DNA from: JALOPX01 sp041309605
GTDB taxonomy: Bacteria; Krumholzibacteriota; Krumholzibacteriia; Krumholzibacteriales; Krumholzibacteriaceae
DNA length: 20,653 nt
NCBI GenBank assembly: GCA_041309605.1
Contig: JBFYZH010000146.1
Location: forward strand, 1 to 20,653
Direction of reading: 5' to 3'
The notes under the pieces were generated by a model. That model did not search any database, was not told the origin of the DNA, and saw only the letters and a program-made list of their open reading frames with translations. Both the position numbers and the translations under genes were made by a program. Numbering within the stretch: the first letter of the stretch is position 1; every line of letters starts with the position of its first letter. Below, in pieces: positions 1-8,159 of the stretch.

Positions 1-37
1 AACACCGCATGTCACGGTGATTATCGTTAAGATATAA

Positions 38-211
38 TTACACCATGAGTCCTTCCATTGGATACTCGAATTTGCCCAGAAACTGGAGCCTTATCGGCGC
101 CGGACCAAGGTATAGCATGTGCCCGCAACAACATACAAGCGTCCACTTTCCTTCATATATCTCTATCTCCGCCTTGCAACAAGGACAGCTTGCCCACACT
201 GACTTGCCCAT
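38..211 (-). CDS. 57-aa zinc-ribbon-like small protein
   Basis: Reading the minus strand from the ATG at 211-209 to TAA at 40-38 gives 57 residues beginning MGKSVWASCPCCKAEIEIYE. Cysteines 9, 11, 12 and then 27-29 followed by Gly-His (CPCC ... CCCGH) look like a small zinc- or metal-binding knuckle; no other domain is visible. A strong ribosome binding site (AAAGGAG, about 6 nt before the ATG) and the sigma-54-type promoter at 279-294 support a real gene despite its length. I do not recognise the family; the compact CxxC-type pairs suggest a structural zinc site or a nucleic-acid- or protein-binding module. It is separated from the next minus-strand gene upstream by about 320 nt, so it is probably monocistronic. 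Function unknown. Confidence 0.6.
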   Translation of the reverse strand: MGKSVWASCPCCKAEIEIYEGKWTLVCCCGHMLYLGPAPIRLQFLGKFEYPMEGLMV

Positions 212-278
212 TCCTTTGCTCCTTTCACTCCGTATCCGGCCTGACGGTTCCTCGTTACCCCTGACCCGGCATCAGGAT

Positions 279-294
279 TGCAGGAGACATACCA
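279..294 (-). promoter_or_regulatory. Candidate sigma-54 (-24/-12) promoter
   Basis: On the minus strand the sequence is TGGTATG-N4-CTGCA, one mismatch from the consensus TGGYAYR-N4-TTGCW, with exact GG-N10-GC spacing. The predicted transcript start is near 268, leaving a leader of about 57 nt before the 57-aa ORF. Confidence 0.5.
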
Positions 295-411
295 TCCCCT
301 ATAGCCTGCCATGAGATACTTGCAATGCTTTATTATTAAAGGCAATGCGGACTACCATCGGGAAAGGTTTGTGCCAGTCCCGTTACAGGAAGAACCCGAT
401 ATTTCGGAGAT

Positions 412-427
412 GTACGAATACTCGTAC
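412..427. promoter_or_regulatory. Inverted repeat, possible activator (UAS) site
   Basis: GTACGA-ATAC-TCGTAC is a perfect 6-bp dyad. Its centre is about 150 bp upstream of the predicted sigma-54 start at 268, a usual distance for an enhancer bound by an NtrC-type activator. The role is inferred only from position and symmetry. Confidence 0.35.
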
Positions 428-518
428 CGGGCATGACCTGTGAAAATCTTAACATTTTTGTGGAACGTGCCTGGGCAATAATATTGACTATCAGTTTACA
501 GGAAGGGGTTGCCCGACT

Positions 519-546
519 GAAAGGTTCTCTTTTACATGAACCTTTC
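519..546 (-). terminator. 9-bp hairpin enclosing the FTR stop codon
   Basis: GAAAGGTTC and GAACCTTTC pair perfectly across a 10-nt loop that contains the TAA stop (534-532) of the FTR-rubredoxin gene. No T-run follows, so it is not a classical intrinsic terminator; it may protect the 3' end or act with Rho. Confidence 0.4.
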
Positions 547-1059
547 GAATCTCTCCCTGCCGGCCTTGCATATCGGGCAGACCTCCGGAGGGTTATCCCT
601 TCCGCAGAGATAACCGCAGACCCTGCACCGCCAAACGGGAAGTCCCGGCCCGGGCTTCCCGCCGTCGCCGGCGTTCTCGATTTTCTTCATTTCACCCTCC
701 GGCGCCCGCGACCCGGGCGCCGGGCGCCTTTCCGGTATCGAAGAGGGCTCGCCGCCTCCTTCGATCATCGCCCGGGACAGATAAAGACAGCAATAACATG
801 TTCCGAATTCGTCGAGGTCCGGATCCCTGTAATCACAGGGACATATCATATCGAGGTCCTCATCCATTTTCCCTGACGCGAGCCTGCATGGGCACGCCCT
901 GTAGCCGTACCTTCTTTCGTTGACTATCAGGCCCCTGACCAGTTCACGGGTGAAAGAGGGATCGGGGTTGAGATGATATCCCGATCTCTCAGCTTCCATG
1001 TCCAGCCTGGAACGCAGGGCGTCTATCTCTTCGGATGTGACTTCGCCTGTTTCGCTCAT
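532..1059 (-). CDS. Ferredoxin-thioredoxin reductase catalytic-type domain fused to rubredoxin
   Basis: The 175-aa product (MSETGEVTSEEIDALRSRLD...) has the FTR catalytic-subunit cysteine pattern: C56-P-C58, C73-P-C75 and C88-Y-C90, followed by C91-L-Y. This family uses a [4Fe-4S] cluster next to a redox-active disulfide to pass single electrons to a disulfide partner. After a Pro/Gly-rich linker (about 105-140) comes a rubredoxin-like domain of the rubrerythrin type, WRCRVCGY ... CPIC (C145, C148, C161, C164). The start at 1059 is chosen because its ATG overlaps the TGA of the upstream glutaredoxin gene (ATGA), and because an upstream in-frame ATG at 1155 lies inside that gene. Coupled translation argues that the glutaredoxin is the substrate, and the rubredoxin domain may relay electrons into the FeS site (inference). 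Cytoplasmic. FTR spacing differs from plant FTR (14 and 12 residues instead of 16 and 8). Confidence 0.88.
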   Translation of the reverse strand: MSETGEVTSEEIDALRSRLDMEAERSGYHLNPDPSFTRELVRGLIVNERRYGYRACPCRLASGKMDEDLDMICPCDYRDPDLDEFGTCYCCLYLSRAMIEGGGEPSSIPERRPAPGSRAPEGEMKKIENAGDGGKPGPGLPVWRCRVCGYLCGRDNPPEVCPICKAGRERFERFM

Positions 1060-1337
1060 CTGGCCGCCAGCTTCTTTATATTGATCGGCTCGTAACCGGG
1101 AATGCATTCCTTGTCGTCGATCACGATCGTCGGAAAGGAGCAGCTCCGATTCCATTTCCTGATCTCTTCACGCAGCGCCGCCTGCTCCGATTCATCCTCG
1201 AGATCGACGTCGGTATAATAATAATCGAGACCCAGTTCGTCGAAAAGAGCCTTTGTCTTCTTGCACCAAACGCACGTGCTCAGCGCGTACAGCATGATAT
1301 GCCCCTTGTTCTTTCCCTCGACATGTTTCAGATTCAT
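1056..1337 (-). CDS. Glutaredoxin-family protein (CVWC)
   Basis: A 93-aa thioredoxin-fold protein with the redox motif C22-V-W-C25 after the first beta strand (MLYALSTCVWCKKTK), a cis-proline segment SFPT (P69) and the late IPGYEP glycine turn. CxxC glutaredoxins reduce protein disulfides in the cytoplasm. The gene overlaps the FTR-rubredoxin gene by four bases, so the likely electron donor is that reductase rather than glutathione. The start at 1337 has an AAGGA ribosome binding site; an internal ATG at 1295 also has one (AAGGGG) but would remove the conserved KHVEGKNKG-type lead-in found in this subgroup (from memory). An extended -10 promoter lies just upstream at 1376-1384. Confidence 0.9.
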   Translation of the reverse strand: MNLKHVEGKNKGHIMLYALSTCVWCKKTKALFDELGLDYYYTDVDLEDESEQAALREEIRKWNRSCSFPTIVIDDKECIPGYEPINIKKLAAR

Positions 1338-1375
1338 CTGTCCTTCCTTTGTTTTCCGGCCCCTTCAACGGAATC

Positions 1376-1384
1376 ATTGTACCA
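1376..1384 (-). promoter_or_regulatory. Extended -10 promoter for the glutaredoxin/FTR operon
   Basis: The minus strand reads TGGTACAAT (TGn plus TACAAT, 5/6 to consensus). It would start transcription near 1369, 32 nt before the glutaredoxin ATG. No good -35 box is seen, as is usual for extended -10 promoters. Confidence 0.4.
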
Positions 1385-1443
1385 TGGGACAGGCTGATAT
1401 CCAGCATTTTATCCATTCGCATCGAAGTATCGGGCCGTCGCGC

Positions 1444-1791
1444 TCACTTGTCCTCCCCGTCTTCGATCAGTACCGGCGGATTCGTCATCAAATCCTTCAT
1501 CACGCTCCTGTACTCCTCGAACGCCTTTCGACCCGGGCCGGTCAGCATGACGAACGTCCTCGGCGTCTTTCCGATGAATTTCTTCTCGATCTTCAGGTGT
1601 CCCGCCGATTCCAGCCTGCCCAGGTGCGACGAGAGATTGCCGGGGGTCAGGCCGGTCTGGTTCTTGATGAAGAGGAATTCCGCGCGCTCGACCACGTAGA
1701 GCAGGGCCATTATGTTGTACCTTGCCGGTTCATGTATGAGCCGGTCGACCTGGGACGCCTGGTGACCGCCCGATCCCGTATTATCTGACAT
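1444..1791 (-). CDS. Winged-helix transcriptional regulator (MarR/ArsR-like, HTH_34 type)
   Basis: A 115-aa protein whose core (about residues 18-90) is a winged helix: helix RYNIMALLYVVERAEFLFIK, recognition region TGLTPGNLSSHLGRLESAG and wing KIEKKFIGKTPRTFVMLT, then a C-terminal helix (GRKAFEEYRSVM). Single-domain proteins of this kind usually act as small dimeric repressors. The ATG at 1791 has an AAGGAGG ribosome binding site and lies 11 nt inside the end of the upstream membrane-protein gene, so the two are translationally coupled. The pairing suggests that the regulator and membrane protein work together, for example in membrane stress or small-molecule response (inference). It may repress its own operon through the palindrome at 2458-2470. 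Confidence 0.82.
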   Translation of the reverse strand: MSDNTGSGGHQASQVDRLIHEPARYNIMALLYVVERAEFLFIKNQTGLTPGNLSSHLGRLESAGHLKIEKKFIGKTPRTFVMLTGPGRKAFEEYRSVMKDLMTNPPVLIEDGEDK

Positions 1792-2416
1792 CGAGAGCCT
1801 CCTTGCCGGGCACGGGGTATTTCTTCACAAATCTCGAGAACAGCAGAATTCCGTATATCGTTATCACAAGGCCGGGCAGGCCGAAAGCCACGATGCAGCC
1901 CGGAATTTTCCCTATGACGGGGCTGACAAATTCAACCTCAACGACAGCTCCGCTCACGACCGCCAGGTAGATGTACATGCGTGGAAAATCCATGAAAAAG
2001 GCGGCCATTGTGAGAAGCGGGAGCGCCGCGGAACCGGCGAGGATCCAGAGAGTCGAGGCCGTTCTCGCCCCTTCCTGCATGCCTCCTGCAAAAACCATGA
2101 TTACCACGGGCGCCATGAGAAACAGAGCGGCCGCGAATATCCATCCAAGCAGCCGTGCCCTCGTCTTTCGTTTCGGCCCGAATTCGACCGCTCCCAGCCT
2201 CGGAACCGTTATATACTTCTTCCCGACAAGGGAAACCAGCGGAAGGACGATAAATAACGGATAGGCGTAGAACCTGTTCAGTCCGAGCATCTCCATGACG
2301 GGAATTACGGAGAATACAAGAAGCATGATGCCGAGTACAATATCGTAAATTCCATCCTCGAAAGTCGAACGGTAAGCGCGTTTTTCCACTGCTTTGAGTC
2401 GATCCGAAGTTTGCAT
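1781..2416 (-). CDS. Hypothetical integral membrane protein
   Basis: A 211-aa protein with a polar N terminus (about 20 residues) and roughly six hydrophobic segments near residues 22-43, 47-65, 89-110, 121-140, 145-165 and 173-196. No catalytic motif is visible. It is first in an operon with the winged-helix regulator and reads 11 nt into it. The start at 2416 has AAAGGAG 9 nt upstream, and a near-perfect sigma-70 promoter lies 67 nt upstream. Membrane proteins of this size paired with HTH_34-like regulators occur in several bacterial phyla (general recollection), but no function is established that I can name. Confidence 0.75.
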   Translation of the reverse strand: MQTSDRLKAVEKRAYRSTFEDGIYDIVLGIMLLVFSVIPVMEMLGLNRFYAYPLFIVLPLVSLVGKKYITVPRLGAVEFGPKRKTRARLLGWIFAAALFLMAPVVIMVFAGGMQEGARTASTLWILAGSAALPLLTMAAFFMDFPRMYIYLAVVSGAVVEVEFVSPVIGKIPGCIVAFGLPGLVITIYGILLFSRFVKKYPVPGKEALDVR

Positions 2417-2457
2417 GACTGTTTTCTCCTTTCATGCTACTTTGCCATTTCGAACGC

Positions 2458-2470
2458 TTTGTATCACAAA
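2458..2470. promoter_or_regulatory. Operator-like palindrome
   Basis: TTTGT-ATC-ACAAA is a perfect 5-bp dyad placed about +6 to +18 relative to the start predicted from the promoter at 2483-2511. That position suits a repressor site, possibly for the winged-helix protein of the same operon (inference). Confidence 0.35.
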
Positions 2471-2482
2471 CCAGTTTACACT

Positions 2483-2511
2483 AATATATCCATATCATTT
2501 CACGATGTCAA
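2483..2511 (-). promoter_or_regulatory. Sigma-70 promoter, TTGACA-N17-TATATT
   Basis: The minus strand has a consensus -35 box (TTGACA, 2511-2506), exactly 17 bp of spacer and TATATT (2488-2483). It drives the membrane protein/regulator operon, with a leader of about 60 nt. Confidence 0.75.
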
Positions 2512-2712
2512 GGGGCAATGCTCATTTTTTTATAAATAGTTGTAATACCTTGTCATAATACGAGTAACAGAACAATATCCGTTTTTTTCGCCCTTCCCGC
2601 CGATCCGAATCGCCCCGTAAAAACCCTGCGGGGCGCCAAGTTGCCGTGCAACATATTACCGAAGAACGACGTATAAAGGCTGTTGAATAAGTTCCGGGAA
2701 ACGGTTGTATCC

Positions 2713-2721
2713 TGATAAAAT
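2713..2721 (+). promoter_or_regulatory. Extended -10 promoter for the exporter operon
   Basis: TGATAAAAT matches an extended -10 box (TGn plus TAAAAT). The predicted start near 2728 leaves about 48 nt before the adaptor ATG. No clear -35 box is seen. Confidence 0.35.
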
Positions 2722-2775
2722 AGACATCATTGTCATTTATGGCCGGTCTGGTTCGCTGAACAAGGAGAAGAGGCA

Positions 2776-4071
2776 ATGTCTTTTTCAAAACGTAAAATAA
2801 TCATAGGCGTCTCGATACTTGCAGTCATCGTGGCCGCCGTCGTGATCATGTCGGGCAGGAAGAATGATCATAAAACGGCGGTTCAGACCGGCATCGCGGC
2901 CAGGCAGGAAATCGTCGAAAAGGTCACCGCGACCGGAAGGATAGAGCCGAAGACGCAGGTCAAGATAAGCGCGGACGTGGCGGCAAAAATCACCTTCCTC
3001 GACGTAAAGGAAGGCGACTGGGTGGAAGACGGGGATCTCCTTGTGCGCCTCGACCGGGAAATGCACGTCGCGACGCTCGAGCAGGCGGAGGCGAACCTTC
3101 GTTCCGTGATGGCCAACGCCAACCTCGCAAGGGAGACACTGATCAAGGCAGAAACCGATTTCGATCGTATAAGAAAACTGGTCGACCGGAATCTCGAATC
3201 GCGCGCTACGTACGACCAGGCATACTCCGCCGTCCAGGTCGAAAAGGCGCGGTCTCAATCCGCGCAGGAACTGGTGGAGCAGGCCCAGGCCACCGTCAAG
3301 CAGGCGAAAGACAACCTTTCCAAGACAACCATTTTCTCCCCGATGGCCGGCACCATCAGCACCCTCAACAAGGAAGTCGGCGAGATCGCCCTCGGATCGC
3401 AGTTCCAGGAAGACGTCATAATGATCGTTTCGGACCTCACCCAGATGGAGGCCCTGGTCGACGTGGATGAAAACGACATCGTGAACATCAGCCTCGGCGA
3501 CAGCGCGTCGATAGAGATAGATGCGATTCCGGACAGGGTCTTTCACGGTATCGTAAGGGAGATCGCGAGCAGCGCCAGTATAAGCGGAGTCGGATCGGCG
3601 GAACAGAAAACCGAATTCGAGGTCAAGCTCGCCATCATCGATCCTGTGACCGAACTCAGACCGGGCATGACGGCGAGCGCCGACATAGTCATAGAAACGC
3701 GCAGCGACGCGCTATGCGTCCCGATACAGTGCATAACCGTCCGCACGCCGGAGCAGCTTAAAAAGGCCGTCCCCGCGAAGGAAAAGACCCTCGCGGCAGA
3801 CAGCTCTTCGGCGGCGCAATACACGCCGGACAAGGACGGCTTCGTGCCCGTGATATTCGTCGTGGAGAACGGCTCCGCGAAGGCGGTCCAGGTCGTGACC
3901 GGAATCCAGAGCGATACCCATATCGAGGTCGTCTCGGGAATCAAGGAGGGCGCCGTGATAGTGACCGGAAGCTACAGGGTCATAAGCCAGACCCTGCGCA
4001 ACGACATGGCGGTGACGATCGAAAAAGCGGAAGAGGGCGGCGGGAACAGCGAGGATCAAGACCGGTCATGA
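2776..4071 (+). CDS. MacA/HlyD-type periplasmic adaptor of an ABC exporter
   Basis: A 431-aa membrane fusion protein. One N-terminal membrane anchor (about 8-26) is followed by the first lipoyl half (ISADVAAKITFLDVKEGDWVEDGDLLVRLD, split near residues 64-93), an alpha-helical hairpin (about 94-180, Ala/Gln/Glu-rich), the second lipoyl half (TTIFSPMAGTISTLNKEVGE-like, 184-203) and beta-barrel and membrane-proximal domains to about 415. In MacAB-type systems the adaptor links an inner-membrane ABC transporter to an outer-membrane channel. The ATG has a GGAGAAGAGGC ribosome binding site. Its stop overlaps the next permease start by four bases (ATGA), so they are co-translated. No TolC-like gene is nearby. 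The substrate cannot be told. Confidence 0.9.
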   Translation: MSFSKRKIIIGVSILAVIVAAVVIMSGRKNDHKTAVQTGIAARQEIVEKVTATGRIEPKTQVKISADVAAKITFLDVKEGDWVEDGDLLVRLDREMHVATLEQAEANLRSVMANANLARETLIKAETDFDRIRKLVDRNLESRATYDQAYSAVQVEKARSQSAQELVEQAQATVKQAKDNLSKTTIFSPMAGTISTLNKEVGEIALGSQFQEDVIMIVSDLTQMEALVDVDENDIVNISLGDSASIEIDAIPDRVFHGIVREIASSASISGVGSAEQKTEFEVKLAIIDPVTELRPGMTASADIVIETRSDALCVPIQCITVRTPEQLKKAVPAKEKTLAADSSSAAQYTPDKDGFVPVIFVVENGSAKAVQVVTGIQSDTHIEVVSGIKEGAVIVTGSYRVISQTLRNDMAVTIEKAEEGGGNSEDQDRS

Positions 4072-5306
4072 GAGCATTTTTGTACAGTCTGATGGAAGCG
4101 TTCGCCGTGGCGGCCGGAGCGTTGAAGGCCAACAGGAGCCGGGCGATCCTCACGACGCTGGGAATCGTCATAGGGATCATGGCTGTCGCCACCACAATGA
4201 CGGTCTCCAACGGGCTGGGGAACAATTTCAAGGAAAGCATATCGGCCGTCGGTTCCGACGTGCTGTACGTCTCGAGGATGCCCTGGATCATCACCGGAAA
4301 CTTCTTCAGGTACCGCAACCGGCCCCCGATCGATTACAGGCAGAGCCAGGACCTCGCGGCAAAAATGACGACAGCTGTCGCCGTCAACCCGTCGGCCGGC
4401 ACGCAGAAGAACATCAAATTCGGTTCGAAGGTCCTCGAAAACATAATAATCGTCGGCACGACCGACAAGCAGATGATGGTCGCCAGCGGCGTGCCCGAGT
4501 TCGGCAGGTTCTTCAGCTCGAGCGACGTCTTCGGCCGCAGATTCGTCTGCGTCATCGGCAGCGAAATTCGCGAACAGCTTTTCGGCGGAGCGGACCCGCT
4601 GCAGAAGGAGATCAGGATCGGGCGATACGCATTCCGCGTCATCGGCGTCATGGAGACGCAGGGGAGCGGAGGGTTCTTCGGAGGGCCGAACTTCGACAGG
4701 CGGATATTCGTTCCCGTGACCAGCTTCATGAAAGCGTACGGCGATATAAACCGCGATTTCGACATCGCGGTAAAGGCGCCCGCCCAGGAGTCGCTGGAGG
4801 AATTCAAGTACGAACTGATCGGAGAGATGCGGAAGATACGCGGGCTCGGGCCGACGGAGGAGGACGATTTTTCGATAAACAGCATGGACACCCTCATGAA
4901 CGCCTATAACAACGTTATGGGCGTGGTGGTTCTCATCGGTTTGATCATCACGAGTTTTTCCCTGTTCGTCGGGGGTATCGGAGTGATGAACATCATGCTC
5001 GTTTCGGTCACGGAGAGAACCCGCGAGATCGGCATCCGTAAGGCGATCGGCGCAAGACGCAGGATAATACTCACGGAATTCCTTCTGGAATCGTGCTTCA
5101 TATGTCTTGTCGGCGGAACGATCGGCCTCGTTCTTTCGTACGGCATCGCGGCCATCATAGACAGGCTGGTGATGCCGGCTTCCGTCTCGCTTCCCGTGAT
5201 ACTTGTGGCGATATTCGTGTCTTTTCTGGTGGGAGTCTTGTCGGGGATACTCCCCGCTTTGCGCGCGGCGCGCCTCAACCCGATAGACGCGCTGCAGTAC
5301 GAATAG
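4068..5306 (+). CDS. MacB/FtsX-type ABC transporter permease 1
   Basis: A 412-aa permease. The first membrane helix (about 27-46, AILTTLGIVIGIMAVATTMT) follows the usual N-terminal amphipathic segment. It is followed by a large periplasmic MacB_PCD-type domain (about 50-280) and the FtsX domain with three helices, including the family signature GIGVMNIMLVSVTERTREIG then IRKAIGARR (about 303-332) and the C-terminal ARLNPIDALQYE. There is no Walker A or signature motif, so the ATPase must come from another gene. The start overlaps the adaptor stop (4068-4071). A 92-nt gap separates it from permease 2. Confidence 0.92.
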   Translation: MRAFLYSLMEAFAVAAGALKANRSRAILTTLGIVIGIMAVATTMTVSNGLGNNFKESISAVGSDVLYVSRMPWIITGNFFRYRNRPPIDYRQSQDLAAKMTTAVAVNPSAGTQKNIKFGSKVLENIIIVGTTDKQMMVASGVPEFGRFFSSSDVFGRRFVCVIGSEIREQLFGGADPLQKEIRIGRYAFRVIGVMETQGSGGFFGGPNFDRRIFVPVTSFMKAYGDINRDFDIAVKAPAQESLEEFKYELIGEMRKIRGLGPTEEDDFSINSMDTLMNAYNNVMGVVVLIGLIITSFSLFVGGIGVMNIMLVSVTERTREIGIRKAIGARRRIILTEFLLESCFICLVGGTIGLVLSYGIAAIIDRLVMPASVSLPVILVAIFVSFLVGVLSGILPALRAARLNPIDALQYE

Positions 5307-5398
5307 ATTCTGCCTCGAACGGTTTCGCCGGCAACGGCCGGCGGACGGCGCGTGAACCGGAGGGTTCATGGACGCCGGACTGGCAAAGGAATCGGATT

Positions 5399-6643
<1,245 letters not shown>

Positions 6644-6726
6644 ACTCGTGCCCGAAGCGGCACGACATCTCACAAGGAACAGCCGGCGCCCCGCAGTCCC
6701 GGCCCCGTCCCCACAGTCCGACCCGT

Positions 6727-8148
6727 TCAGATATTGTCTTTCGTTTTAATCCCGCATTTTTTCATCAATGCGTGGAAATTCGGCCGCAGCATTCCAACCA
6801 GCTCGGCCGCGCGCGTGACGTTCCAGTCCGCCCGGTCGAGCGCTTCGATGACGAACTTCTTTTCCAGTCCCGTATACATCGTCCGCCTCAACTTCGTCTT
6901 GACCTTTTTAAGCTCAGCAGCGTTGATGGGCGTTTTTTCCATCGCGCTGCCGAGCGCTCCCGCCGAAGTATCGTTCATTTCCGGTGGAAGGTGCTCAGTG
7001 CCGACAAGCTCCGCGTCCACCGTGGCCACCAGCCTGTAAATCAGGTTCCTCAACTCCCTGACATTGCCGGGCCAGTGGTAGGATACGAGCCTGGCCATCG
7101 CCCCCGTCGTGAAACCCTTTACCGCCACTCCCGATTCCGCGACCGCTTCCCTGAGAAAATAGTCGGCCAGGGGAGGAATGTCTTCCTTCCTGTCACTCAG
7201 CAGCGGCAGCATTATCGGAATCACGTTGAGCCGGTAGAAGAGATCCTCTCGGAATCTCTTGTTTTCCACCTGCTCCTGCAGATTCACGTTAGTAGCGGCG
7301 ATCAATCTTACGTCAACCTCGTGTTCCTGCTCCGATCCCACGGGACGTATCCGGCGCGATTCGAGCACCCTCAGCAGCTTGCCCTGGAGTTCGAGGTTTA
7401 TGTTGGAAATCTCGTCGAGAAACAGGGTCCCACCGTGAGCAATCGAAAAATACCCGGGCCTGCCCTGGGTGGCCCCGGTAAACGCTCCGCGCACGTGCCC
7501 GAAGAGCTCGGATTCTATCAGGGTAGGGGTCAGCGAGGAAATGTCGACCGCTATGAACGGCTTGTCTGCACGGTTGCTGTTGTCGTGTATGGCGCGGGCT
7601 ATCAGTTCCTTTCCGGTTCCCGACCTGCCGTGAATGGTGACGGTAAAGTCCGTCGGGGAAATCTTTATTATCTGGCGCATCAGATCTTCCATTACGCTGG
7701 AGCGGCCGATGATCGGGTTTTTCTTCCCCAGCCCGGAAATCCTCTGCTTGAGAAACGAGTTTTCGCTTCGCAGTGCGCTGGTTTCCATGGCCTTGGACAC
7801 GGTCAAGGCCAGTTCCTCGGGAGTGAACGGTTTCGGAACGTAATCGAACGCTCCTTTCTTGATCGCTTCTATGCTCGTCTGGATTGTGGCGTAACCGGTG
7901 ATTATTATCACGACAATGTCGGATTGTTTTTCCTTCAGCGTTTCGAGGACGGCCAGCCCGTTGATGCCGGGCATCTTAAGATCGAGTAAAACAAGGTCAT
8001 AATCCCCATTCAACGCCTTTTCCAGGCCTTCCTGCCCCGAAAGAGTATAATCCACGCTGTGCCCTTCATCCTCGAGCACTCGCTTGCAACTGATGCATAC
8101 CGTTCTTTCGTCGTCAATGACCAGGATTTTTGCTTTGTTTTTTTCCAT
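6727..8148 (-). CDS. NtrC-family sigma-54-dependent response regulator 1
   Basis: A 473-aa three-domain activator. The receiver domain (1-120) has D12-D13, phospho-acceptor D56, T84 and K106, all canonical. The AAA+ domain (about 145-385) has Walker A GRSGTGKE (174-181), the sigma-54 contact loop GAFTGA (221-226), Walker B LFLDE (242-246) and the WPGNVREL segment. A Fis-type HTH closes the protein (about 428-465, NVTRAAELVGMLRPNFHALM). It would activate sigma-54 RNA polymerase from enhancer sites upon phosphorylation. The gene begins 11 nt after the sensor kinase, whose stop codon overlaps its AAAGGAG ribosome binding site, so the kinase is the obvious partner. The candidate sigma-54 promoter before the kinase suggests autoregulation (inference). 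Confidence 0.95.
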   Translation of the reverse strand: MEKNKAKILVIDDERTVCISCKRVLEDEGHSVDYTLSGQEGLEKALNGDYDLVLLDLKMPGINGLAVLETLKEKQSDIVVIIITGYATIQTSIEAIKKGAFDYVPKPFTPEELALTVSKAMETSALRSENSFLKQRISGLGKKNPIIGRSSVMEDLMRQIIKISPTDFTVTIHGRSGTGKELIARAIHDNSNRADKPFIAVDISSLTPTLIESELFGHVRGAFTGATQGRPGYFSIAHGGTLFLDEISNINLELQGKLLRVLESRRIRPVGSEQEHEVDVRLIAATNVNLQEQVENKRFREDLFYRLNVIPIMLPLLSDRKEDIPPLADYFLREAVAESGVAVKGFTTGAMARLVSYHWPGNVRELRNLIYRLVATVDAELVGTEHLPPEMNDTSAGALGSAMEKTPINAAELKKVKTKLRRTMYTGLEKKFVIEALDRADWNVTRAAELVGMLRPNFHALMKKCGIKTKDNI

Positions 8149-8159
8149 CCGGGGCTCCT

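Larger units (their letters stand above)
212..531. other. Non-coding control region of the zinc-ribbon gene
   Basis: I see no convincing coding sequence here. The region holds the candidate sigma-54 promoter (279-294, minus), a perfect inverted repeat (412-427) at enhancer distance from it, and the right-hand part of the 3' hairpin of the FTR gene (519-546). Confidence 0.5.
2417..2775. other. Divergent intergenic region between membrane-protein and exporter operons
   Basis: No credible gene. It contains the strong minus-strand promoter (2483-2511), the operator-like palindrome (2458-2470), a CGCCCCG/CGGGGCG dyad at 2611-2635 (7-bp stem, 11-nt loop, no T-run on either strand) and the plus-strand extended -10 at 2713-2721. 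Confidence 0.5.

Noticed and set aside
163..345. 60-codon minus-strand frame overlapping the zinc-ribbon gene
   Set aside because: It is in a different frame from the 57-aa protein that has the ribosome binding site and cysteine motif, and it covers the promoter.
2522..2788. 88-codon minus-strand frame in the intergenic region
   Set aside because: No ribosome binding site or domain; it covers the exporter promoter and start, and its composition is unlike the neighbouring genes.
5093..5398. N-terminal extension of permease 2
   Set aside because: It overlaps permease 1, lacks a ribosome binding site and is unlike permease N termini; TTG at 5399 fits better.
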